Below, piece by piece: positions 10,101 through 21,600 of a stretch of 64,000 bases of DNA (its first letter is position 1; every line of letters begins with the position of its first letter). The stretch is from the NCBI GenBank assembly GCA_036924285.1, contig JAYKYS010000001.1:41415501-41479500 (forward strand), read 5' to 3'. The notes under the pieces are model-generated. The model saw nothing but the letters and a program-made list of their open reading frames with translations. It ran no database searches and was not told the origin of the DNA. Origin of the DNA: Asterella californica (lineage: Eukaryota; Streptophyta; Marchantiopsida; Marchantiales; Aytoniaceae). Position numbers and translations under genes: made by a program.

Positions 10101-13100
10101 TCCCTCTTCTTTTTTTATGATTGATGACTTTATCGCGTGGAGATGGTATACCCAAGCTCATGCAGCTGCATTAATGATCATGAAATCATTAATGCAGCTC
10201 ATTGATAACACGTTCTATGCGTCTGTATTCAGGGGCAAGAGAGAAATCTTTCAGCGGTGGAGCTTAGCATGTACCTTGAAGCTGTTGAAAGGTTTCTGCT
10301 GGAGGAAGAACTTGGTAAGTTCTCATGCCGATCTTTCGTTCTCTGTTCACAGTTTACCTGATTCTGTGATTTTGGCGGTTGACTTTATTCCAACTTCAGC
10401 GTTAGGACCTTCTACGTCTGCGGCTATGTCAGGCTAGCCGCATAACGTGCTTTCATTTCTCTTGATGGCAGGTACTTGCGCGGGGAGTAGCATATCGGGC
10501 AGCTTGAAGCAGTGTTTACTGGAACCAAAGGAAAATTCTAGAGTCCTTGTGGAGGCTTTGCTTCTACCTTGGTCTCTGTCTCTGTCAGACGATGACAGTG
10601 TCTTAGTAAACCTGAAATCTCGGGCCGTTTCCGTCGTTTCTACGATTGCGGGACATCCTGAAACTATAGCTCTGGAGTCAATAATTGAACGAGCTCTCAA
10701 GGACGACGATGCACGACTGCGAGCAGCAGGAGTATCGGCCGTACCTAATCTTGTTGCTCACACAACTCCTGAGATGGTACTCAGGTTCTGTACGAGACTT
10801 GGGTGCGTAAGCCGATACAGAGAAGAGACAGCTGAATTTACAGCTAGAAGCTTTTTAGTTTCATTGTCCATTGGTTTACCTTGTTTACTGATACTTTTGG
10901 CGTCTAGTACCTAAAGCAAAGTCGTGAACAGTATCAGGGTCCTGAAGGTACCAAGCGCATGCAGTTTTGCAGGGTCGGATGAAGCAGAGCAAGTTCGTGA
11001 GATGGTGGGCGTTGCTGTCGGATTGATGACATGTGCGTACCACACAGGATACTTTCCAAGTGAACTTGCGGAGGGAGCTTTCACCGCATCGAGAAGTCGT
11101 GGAGGACAAAGGAGATGCAACGCGAATTCTAGATTTTTTTGTACGCTATGCGATGGTGAAGACTCTTCGGGAAATACTATCACCTCTCATAGAACCTTTG
11201 AACCGCTGAGTAGGACCGGTAGTTCTCCCCTCGCACAGTGGCAACCGCTTTTCACTCGCCTACTTTTTGAGGAGAGGTCAGAGCATGTTCAGATAGCCTT
11301 CGTAGGGAGCATGTCGCGAATGTTACGACATTCTACCATAAACGATATCTCCATGACAAGAATGGAATGGCTTCAATGCCTAGATAAGCTACCTCTTCAC
11401 AGGCGGAGGTCAGTAAGAGAAGCATTTAGGTCGCAAATTAAGTACTTTACAAAAGCGCATGTTCTTGCTGGAATATTTGGGAACGAAGACGATGATAGTG
11501 ATAAAAGTGGAGAGCTTCAAATGCTGGGTAAACTGAAGTATGCCCTTAGTATGGCAGAGGACCCTGGTGTGGTAGAAACATTACTAGAAACCATTGCAGA
11601 AGTTGCGAAAGCTTCGCACCACTGCCGCCAGTTGCTCTTTTTCTCTCTTGTACTTTTGCTGGAACAGCTTGACAACTCGGACCTTTCCTTACGTGCAAAA
11701 TGTGTGAAACTGATCCATGGGGTAGATTCGCCAAGTTTGCGCACAGCTGCAGCTCATAAGCTACAGAAGACGATGGACTTGATAAGGGAAGAGCTGTTTG
11801 AGTATTTGACAAGTCGTCTTCTTTCTCGTCCGATCATGGTACAGGAGTTCGCAGAGGCCGTCCTTCAGATAGATTGTGCAGATCTGGTCAAACAGATGGT
11901 TCCAGTGATGCTTCCGAAGCTTGTTCTTGACCAGCAACACAGTCAAGAGGCTTCGGATGCGTTGAACGAACTAGCAAAGCAGCTGAACACAGACCTACCG
12001 TTACTATTGCTCGAGTGGTGTCATAAGGTGTTATCTGTACTGCTTCTTCGTGCAGATGGGAAGGAGCTTATGGCTGCACTGCAGTTCTATGAAGCTCAAA
12101 CTGGATCTGATCCTCGCGAGATTTTTGCAGCCGTTTTGCCAGCTCTCCTCGATGAGCTGGTGCGCTTCCTCGGTGACACAGATACCGAGGAAGGGCTTCG
12201 GAGGTATGAGAAGTGTATGTCTGAGTGATAAAGGGAATTTTGAATTATCACTTTGCTGGATGGAACTGCATGGTGAAGTGGTTTTGACTCCGATGAACTT
12301 TGAATGTGTATCATCAGATCAGCAAGGGTGGCACCAATGATTCAAGAAGTGGCCAGCATTGTCACTGGCTCGGATGATCTCCCCAGCTTCCTAAGAAGTC
12401 ATTTTGTGGGCCTTTTGAATAGTATTGATCGAAAATTGTTGCGTTCTGAAGATGTGATGTCCCAAAAGCAGGCACTCCGCTGTATAGAGCGTTTGGTGGA
12501 CATGATTGGTCCTCACCTAAGTGCCTTCGTACCAAAGATCATGGCACTACTTACAAGAGCTCTTCAAGATCCCCCTTTGCAGGGTGAAGGCCTCAAGGTG
12601 TGGCTCTCTTTTGTGAGAACCCTAGCCCACGTTGCACCTGCGGGCGTGAAGGTTGTTGCAAGCCAGATTGTTGTTGCCCTCATGCCATGTCTAGAAGGTC
12701 AGCAGGATGAACAGAATGCCGCAGCGGTTGTTCTGGAGGAGCTTATTGTGAGAAATAGAGCTGCTTTAGAGGACCAGGCCAGAGAGCTACCTCTTCTGCC
12801 TAGTCTGCCGTCTTTGACCAACGTTAATACCGTCCTACATGAAGCCCGTGGTTCGTTAAGTCTTCGTGACCAGTTACGTCGAGCAGCTGATGGGCTTTCG
12901 CATGAAAGTTTGAGTGTGCGCTACATTACCGCCAGCGAACTAAGCAAAGTCATGAGAGCACAAAGGCGAGAGATAACTGCCATGCTAGTGGCAGAAGTTT
13001 CTATGGATGTTGCAGTCATAAGTAATCTGGTGACGGCATTGTTGAGAGGATGTGCGGAGGAGTCACGAAGAGCTATGAGCCAAAGACTGAAATTGGCCTG

Positions 13101-16100
13101 TGCGGAGTGTCTGGGTGAGCTCGGAGCCGTTGATCCAGTAAAGCTGCAGGTAGTAGTTCGTCCTTAACAACCGTGCCTTAGTCATTCGTGAAGGAGTTGA
13201 TGACCCTGCACGGACTGATGTGTTTTCCTGGTCCAAAATGTGGTTCAGAAGCGTTAGCTGTTTTATATTGAAATAATAATATTGTGATGCTTGTTAGTGA
13301 ACTTGTTAAGGAGCCTTTCTTTTATATGTTTTTGTTCTTTATTTGAAATTTTTGAGTACTGAAGGAGTACCTATATAAGTACTTCTTGATAGTACTAAAA
13401 TGGCAAAGGATATATAGAAAATAGCAAACATATAAAATGCTTTCTTATGATACAGGATCTCTTGTACGCAACATCTAATGGTGAGTTTTTGATGCATAGC
13501 AGGTGGATTTACGACACCAGTCGAGGATCGAGAGAAATAATGAAGACCTGGTGTTTGAGTTGATCAAAGAACATTTAGCTAAGGTCTTGAGAGCTGCTAC
13601 AGATACAGACATTCAAGATGCAGCCGCCCTGGCCATTCAAGAGCTTTTAAAACTTAGTGGTTGCCGGGTGGCTTTGCTTGGCAAAATACAGAAACCTCCT
13701 GGGAAATCGAAGGATGCATCCTGTAGAATATCAAAGGCGTCTGGGAAAAGTGGGCATGATGTCCGTGACATAGCTGCAAGCGGAGAGCAGCTGTGGAGGA
13801 GGTTTTCGGATGACGTGAAAGAGATTATCACTCCATGTTTGACTTCGAAGTACCTACTAAAAAAATCAGGTGCATCTATACCAGCTGGTCCAATCTATCG
13901 AAGTGGGATGTCCTTCCGGAGATGGATGTATCTCTGGATTCGTCGCTTGATTTCGCAAGCAAGTGGTGATCGAGCGCAGATTTTCATAGCTTGCACAGGG
14001 GTTGTGAGACACGATATGGGAACAGCCCTCTATCTCTTACCTTACTTGGTGTTGAATGTTGTATGTGAGGGCTCTAGTGAGGCTCGCACTTCTGTTACAG
14101 AAGAAATATTAGCTGTTCTAGCTGAAGCTGCATCTGTGAACAAAAGCTCTCTGGTTGGCCTTGAAAGAGGGCCAGGGACTACATCCAGGAGTTGGTCAGG
14201 ACCAAGTGAGGTAAGCACTCAAACAATTTTTACTCTGATTGACTGTCTCGGTCAGTGGTTAGACGACTGCAAGTTACCAACACCAAAACATCCAATTAAG
14301 GGTTCCAGTTCCAACTCGAACTCGGGCTCTGGGCAAGAATTTAGTCAGTTAGCTTTGCATCGCCAGAATGTGTTGCAGCTTCTGGCTGCGATTCCAAAAC
14401 AAGCTCTTGCCGGAGCTTCGTTTCGATGTCGAGCTTATGCCCGGGCTTTACTTTACTACGAAACTTATGTGAGAGAAAAGTCGGGTGCTCTGAATCCTGC
14501 TGCAGTTAGTAGTGGGGTCTTCGAAGATGAAGACGTAACATTTCTGCTAGAGATATATAGCGGGTTGGATGAGCCAGATGGGCTTTCGGGCTTATCCAGA
14601 CTGCGAACAACTGTAACCTTACAAGATCAAGTGCTAATTCATGAAAAGGCGGGCAACTGGGGCGAGGCCCTGACCTGCTACGAGCAAGCACTGCAGATGG
14701 AACCCACCAGTATCGTGCGGCATTCTGGGATACTCAACTGCCTGCTTAACATGGGCCACCTACAAGCAATGTTGACTCATGTTGATGGATTGATCTTACG
14801 GATGCCAGACGATAAGCGGGATTGGAGTATGCGGGGCATTCAGGCAGCATGGCGGCTGGGTCAGTGGAATCTCCTCGAGGAATATGTAACCGGTGCTGAT
14901 AGTGATGGTTCTTTACTGAATGGTGGTGAGGGATATGCAGCTTTTGATCTCAGCTTGGCTAAAATCCTCCAAGCCGATCAGAAAGGAGATCGAGAGCTTT
15001 TTACAGAGCAAATCATGCTTTCCCGTCAAAGCCTGCTTGCACCATTGGCAGCAGCAAGCATGGAGTCATACACTCGTGCTTATCCCCTAATTGTGAAACT
15101 GCACATGTTGCAAGAATTAGAAGATTTCAGTTCCCTGGCAGCTGTGAAGGGTGCAGCAGGTAAGCCAACTCTACAACCTTGAACTATAGAAGTATCTGGT
15201 TAAATGGGAATCAAGTGAGATTCAGTCAACTACTTGCAGTTGCAAACTGATGATGCTGGATTTCTCCCCTCGCAGATAGCAGTCACTTGACCGTAATTAT
15301 GGAGCTTGTTGAGGACTGGGAGAATCGCCTAAGAATAACACAGCCTTCTCTGTGGATTCGAGAACCAATTCTTGCACTCCGAAGATTGTTGTTCCGAGCC
15401 AGCGGTTTGCAGTCTGAAGTTGGAATTTGCTGGCTGGAATATGCAAAGCTCTGTCGGACAGCGGCCCATTTTGAGACGGCAAATCGAGCCATTCTGCAAG
15501 CCCAATCCGTCGGGGCTCCAAATGCTCATATGGAGATGGCAAAACTTTTATGGGACACAAATAAGAAACACCGAGCGATTACAGAGCTTCAACAAGCCTT
15601 GTCAGGAGTTTCTCGCCCAGTTCTAGGAAGTGCATACAATGCTGCACTCAGCGGTCTATTATATGTTCATGGGCAGTCACCCGCAAGGCCAGCGGTGAAA
15701 CCTGTACAGGATACATCACCTGGCTGGGGCAAGATGTCCACGCAAGTAAGGAAAGACGGAGATTTAGTGACCGCTAAAGCTCTTCTTCTTCTTGCAAGAT
15801 GGGTCCATCATACTGGCCAGAAGCAGAAGGACGATGTCGTAAGTCTATATTCTCGTGTCAAAGAGCTACAACCAAAATGGGAAAAAGGGTACTTCTTCAT
15901 GGCTAAGTACTTCGATGATTTGTTAGTGGATGCTCGGAGAAGGCAGGAAGAACTTCAAGACGGTCGTAGTGACCCTGTCCTCCAAAGGCGCCATCTCACA
16001 GTGGACGACAAGCATTGGTGGACTTATCTGCCTGAGGTCATCTTGTTTTACGCAAAGGGATTGCACAAAGGTCACCGACATCTTTTTCAGGCTATGCCGC

Positions 16101-18524
16101 GTTTGCTCACTTTGTGGTTCGAGTTTGGGAGTACGTATTGCGGCGATTCACTGTCTTCGAACAAGACCGTTAAAGTTGTCCATGGAAGAGTAATTTCGCT
16201 ACTCAGAGATCTAAATTACATTTTCGAGAGTACGAATGTGCACAGCAGGTTGTTTCGTGTATTTCTCGATCTCTATGCATATACGGTTACTGATATCTTC
16301 GAGGTGATTTCTTATTACTAGCAAAGCGTTGATTGTTAACTTTTTTGCGCAGGTTATGGGCATCATGAGGGGTTGTCTAAAAGATCTACCACCGTACCAA
16401 TGGCTTACTTCTCTTCCACAACTAGTGTCAAGAATTTGCCACCAAAACGAAGAAGTTGTGCGCCTCGTCAAACACATTATTACTATTGTGCTGCAAGCTT
16501 ATCCACAGCAGTCCCTATGGATCATGGCAGCAGTTTCGAAGTCAACGGTTCCTGCGAGACGAGAAGCAGCCGCTGAAATCATTCAGCAAGCAAGAAGCTC
16601 CTTAGGCCAAGAACGGGAGAAGACAGTTTTGTTCAGTCAGTTTGCAGGTTTGGTCGATCAGATGATTCGATTATGCATGTATGCGGGTCAGCCAAAGGCA
16701 AAGACAGTTAGTCTTTCAACGGAATTTGGGTATCTCAAGAGAATGATGCCGGTTGGTGTAATCATGCCCTTGCAAAAAGCTTTGACGGTCACGTTACCCC
16801 CTAGGGGCCTTACAGACATAAACTACAATCCTTTTCCACCTGCAGAGTTTTCTACTATTGCAGGCATCGGGGATGAGATCGAGATACTAGCTTCGCTACA
16901 GCGGCCCAAGAAGGTGAGCCTAATTCCCAAAGCCTCAATCCATCCTCAGCGACAGCCTTCTCATAATTCTTTTTATGATAACAGCATATCCTGTCGCTTC
17001 CCATATTTCCAGTAGTATGTTGTTTCTTTAACTAAGCGCTTGCTTTTCTACCCCATCTCTAGACGAGGTAATTTTAAAGTCGTGGGTTTTTGAACAGCTC
17101 TTACACCATGTACATGCAGTAAGAGCTGATAGCCTCTTCCACGTGAAATGAAAGTCGTTCCTATTTTCTGATACCTGTTTCCAGTATCTAATGTAATCTC
17201 TGTTTGCGACCCAGGTGGTGCTCCTTGGGAGTGATGGACTAGAGCATCCTTTCCTGTGCAAACCCAAGGATGATTTGCGTAAAGACGCTCGAATGATGGA
17301 GTTCACCACGATGATCAATCGACTGCTTCAGAAGGATTCAAAAAGCCGACGTCGGAAACTTTACATACGCACCTTTGCTGTCATCCCTCTTACAGAAGAT
17401 TGTGGGATGATTGAGTGGGTTCTGCATACTCGGGGTCTACGGCACATCTTGCAGGACATCTATGTCGCGTGTGGTAAATTTGACAGACAGAAAACTAATC
17501 CAGCTATCAAGCGCATATATGATCAACAACAAGCACAAAAGGGTGCCGATAAAATGTCGGAAGTCGAAATGTTTCGGACAAAAATCTTACCGATGTTTCC
17601 CCCGGTGTTCCATCGGTGGTTTCTTAATACATTTCCCGAGCCTGCAGCTTGGTTTCAAGCGAGAGTTGCCTACGCGCACACCACTGCCGTGTGGTCAATG
17701 GTTGGACACATGGTTGGGTTGGGTGACAGGCATGGAGAAAATATTCTTTTTGATTCGACAACTGGTGATTGTGTTCACGTGGATTTCAGCTGTCTATTTG
17801 ACAAAGGACTGCAACTTGAAAAACCCGAACTAGTGCCTTTCCGACTCACTCAGGTCTGATTTCAGCTGTCTTTTTGACACTTGGTAGCTTTCATTTTCAG
17901 CTTAATCGAGGCTCACATGAGTAAAACTGAGCCCTTTCTCTAGTCGATGAAATTAATTTACTCAGCTTGTGTTTGTTTGTTACAGAACTTAGTGGACGGA
18001 CTCGGTATAACTGGCTACGAGGGAATATTTCTGCGAGTTTCTGAGATAACCTTATCTGTTCTTCGATCACATAGAGAAACACTGATGAGTGTTTTAGAGA
18101 CTTTCCTCCATGATCCCCTTGTGGAGTGGACAAAATCACATAAGTCCAGCGGTGTGGAGGTGCAGAATCCTCATGCACAGGTAAGAGAAGGGTGGCAGCC
18201 GAATTCGGTACTTCGTTCGTTTTCTCCGTTCTTTTTCGCTCTGATAAACCGTACATCATGTCGAGATTCATATGCCAAAGTTCAGTTATTGGGTTTTTAT
18301 GATCGAATTTGGCAGTCGGATGGATACTCAAGAAGAGATTGCCTTGTCTTGGACAGAGAGCTATTGCCAATATAGAGGCACGGTTTGAGGGAGTGGTGGT
18401 AGGAGTGGGTGCTGCTCCGTCACTACCACATTCTGTGGAAGGTCAAGCACACAGACTAATAGAAGAAGCCGTGTCTCACCAGAACCTCAGCAAAATGTAT
18501 ATATGGTGGATGCCCTGGTTCTGA
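7175..18524 (+). CDS. ATR: Serine/threonine-protein kinase ATR (PIKK family), 19 exons
   Basis: ATR senses RPA-coated single-stranded DNA at stalled forks and phosphorylates checkpoint targets in the nucleus. Modelled exons: 7175-7358, 7457-7601, 7726-7838, 8166-8509, 8668-8792, 8848-8904, 8972-9116, 9299-10018, 10233-10314, 10472-10806, 11048-11140, 11239-12203, 12318-13149, 13503-15159, 15276-16189, 16353-16913, 17215-17853, 17986-18180, 18357-18524. All junctions are GT-AG and phase-consistent, giving 8274 nt or 2757 aa, near the usual plant ATR length. N-terminal HEAT-like repeats are followed by a UME region (about residues 1150-1250), the FAT region (from about 1740), and the kinase with FLCKPKDD, catalytic GDRHGEN (about 2596) and HVDFSCLFDKG. 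The FATC tail ends MYIWWMPWF. Exon 11 could instead end at 11155, adding five residues. The start could also be the Met at 7199. Confidence 0.95.
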
Positions 18525-19520
18525 AAACGCAAGGTAGATTGAGGACCTGAAGCAGAGCAGGAATCTGCAGGGAAAGGATATTCAGGTAATTTGAGTATGA
18601 ACTATCAATTCAATGTAGTTACTAGGTGAACCCTAGAATCCCGTCGGATTCCCTTAGAACGAGGTCGTGCGTATGACTAAGTTTCCTGTCAAAGGTCATG
18701 AGTATCTCTACTCTCACTGGGCTGCTTCAGTGATTTTCATCCCAGACTAAGTTAACCTTTTATATAGATGTCTGCTGCTTTCAGTTCTGTCTTGCTACTC
18801 TGCTCGTTGATAACCTCACTACGTACATATTCGTGTGAAAGAAGGGGTCAGCAGAGGTCCTCTGGAGCTTCTTACTTCCGGAATCGGCATCTCACAAGAG
18901 TCTTTGTGTTGCGCTAACAGGCCCAGCATGAAGGCAAGTGCTATAAGGAATCACTTCCAGACCTTGGACTGAAGGTGCAGGATCTTGGACAAGAAATGTG
19001 GAAGGTCGCTCATCAGATGGGTAAGGGTTCGATGCTCACTGCTTGCCACAGATGAAGAGCTCAGAGTTGCAGCACATTCTGGTCCCGGAGTCAAGTCAGA
19101 ATGTATTTACCGAAGACGCTCAAGCTCAACTACAATGTTCCAGTCTCACAGCGAACTACCTTCATCTGGAGTTCCTAGAAACCCTCGTGGGAGTTGCCAG
19201 GTTCATTTGAAAAGGGGCCTTCTGGCTTGAAGGTCATGGCCCGTGACCTTCATATTGCGTAGAGTACTTCCTCCTGAAAATAGGCATGAAAACCTTCATT
19301 TTTGATCGAGAATGGACTGACTTAGCGAGAGGACAACGTTTAGTGAAACACCCGAGGCTTTAACTTCTATAACAATGTACCACATGGGTAACTCTGATAT
19401 CACTCCAGAGTTTATTGTCAGCGTAGTTATAGTTATATGTATTATAGATTTTATTCTGTAGATGTACTATCATTAAGCGTCAAAGGACATTAGCCAATAA
19501 AATCTCGGGTGAGAGCAGTA
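18525..19520 (+). other. Probable ATR 3' untranslated region with an intron
   Basis: After the stop codon there is a CAG|GTAATTTG donor at 18586 and a GCTAACAG acceptor ending at 18920, so a 335-bp intron in the 3' UTR is plausible. An AATAAA at 19496-19501 could direct polyadenylation. No coding frame of note was found. Confidence 0.4.
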
Positions 19521-21600
19521 TATACTTTTTTTATTCCAGAAACTTCTGGACAGAGTAAGTATGGTCGAAGACACCGAATATCTCCACACGACAGGCGTAT
19601 ACCCTTAGGGTTGGTTTTCATGGAGTCGCCAAGTGGTCCTCAAAGTTTTTGAGGACCTCAGGAACTCCTGCGTTCTATTTGCCACGAATATTAAGACAAA
19701 AAGGATGTTCGAATGCACGTTTCCCAAGTGGAGGATGGACATTTAAATGCGATGACAGCTATTGTGACATAACCGGTTCATAGATTTTCATTGCGCTTAG
19801 GGTGTCGCGCTTCATATCTTTTAGTATCCTTATTAATTCATCAGTACCTCATGATCAATATTGAGGTTGCTTATTCACCTTGCTTGCGCAGAGGCGAGTT
19901 TGACTGTTTTGTGCAGGTATTTTTCCCCGGCCTTGGGTTCGGTCATTAAAAATTTTTTATTTTTTTTCTCGGTTCATTTTAGATTATGTTACTGTTCGGT
20001 TTTCATCTTCAAATCTGTCTTTTTCGTAAATTATTGAAGTCTTGATCGATCTTTTTTATGGGCCTTGACTTGCTTGAGCTCTAGGCTCGAACTCTGGACG
20101 TATAATCTGTTAATCAGCACGAACCTCTTTGTGTTAATTCAAATGTTTGTAAAAATAGTGATTTTTTCAATTGATAAGGTCATGCATGTGCTGTTCAAAA
20201 TTGAACCCAAGATGTAGCTTGCATGCACCGTTGGCCATCCGTCTTTCGACGGGTGTCAACATAAAAATGGTGATAATTCGATCGCGGTTGGTCATGCGAA
20301 GCTGCTCGTTGTCAACGCTCCTCTTTTTATCAAGCGGCTCTTCGCAAAAAAAGATGGTTTGTACGTGCCGATAGTACATGCGGCACAATAGCTAGAAGAA
20401 AAATTTTAGTTGTAACTCTTGGTGAGTCAACCGTCGATCAAGAAAAAAGAAAATAATGTCATCGAAACCTCGAAACCGCTTGGGGATGCTTATTCAGTAA
20501 CCAAATGGAGTGACAGGATATAAAAATATTGATAGAAAATTAACAGTAGATTTTGAGATTATTGCTGTTTAGAACACAAGTCGAAGAGTAGGAAAAAAAT
20601 TTTAGAGCATGATGTTTTGTATGTTCTTTTTCTTTCCTGTCCAGTCGCAATATACGTCCGTTAACAGAACGCATATACATCTCACGAAAATAGTAAATTT
20701 TTATGTCAATAACAACAGCATGACCCTCTGGAAACTAGTAATATCGTACTGCTAACTTATGTCATGCGATTGGTCAAAAGAGATTTAGTTTTACTGCATC
20801 GTGCATTAAATCCGAGTCAATCAAATATTTAACACAAATCTGATATTATTATTCATGAATAATCTAAATCTCGTTCATAGTATGGTGCGTCATTGAGGTC
20901 TTGGTGTGCATTGATGTTTCTTTGTTCTTTCCTTTGAGTGCACATTCTGTTGGATTTCTTAACGTATAATGCGTCGATTCTTGATATTTTAAAAAGTATC
21001 TCGAGTGAGAATTCGCAATATTTATGTGCGATACAAGTTAGTAATTATATGTAATAATTTAATGTTAAAAAGCCATCGATATTTTGAATATGTGGACATG
21101 TTCCATTAGAAACCTAACGTTTAGTAAGGTCATTCTAACCTCTCCGATAACCATTCATGTAACTCTTGTAATCACATGTATATCAACGCAACTCCGAAGT
21201 TACCTTAAACACGTAATAAATCTCTTCTTTTCACAATCTCTTGCCAATAGTATTTTTCTCTCAAAAGCGTTCAAATTTGTGTGTTTAATATTCAACATGT
21301 TTTGACGTTTTCTAAGCGCTTGAGGATTACACGTTCGAATAATCTCCTTGTTGATTTTACGAGATAAAATTGGAGACGTGCTAGTTGTGTTTTAAACGAC
21401 TCTTGTTTGAAATGTTGGTCGCGGTTAAACATGGACGAGACCCATTTGAACGAGGCAGAAGTAACGAAATAATAGAGTGTCCAAACTGATTATGAAGATT
21501 CCTTTTTGGTAGAAAGTATTGGTTGCAACTCTCCAACATAAGATAGAAGTGTAACTTGTTCCTCAAGAAAACCTCGCGACTATTACCACACCGGAGTAAC
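19521..21600. other. Intergenic, no gene seen
   Basis: The stretch is AT-rich. A 20-bp stretch at 19861-19880 (TTGAGGTTGCTTATTCACCT) is identical to 6305-6324, so a fragment of the double-hairpin repeat lies on each side of ATR in the same orientation. The 60-75 codon open frames here have no recognisable features. Confidence 0.5.
19861..19880 (+). repeat. Fragment of the double-hairpin repeat
   Basis: Twenty bases are identical to the left edge of the repeat at 6305. The rest of the element is not conserved here. Confidence 0.6.

Noticed and set aside
10908..11032. Extra ATR exons joined by 25-nt and 28-nt introns
   Set aside because: Introns this short are not known in land plants. A model with normal introns (10807-11047 and 11141-11238) keeps phase and avoids the in-frame TGA at 11207.
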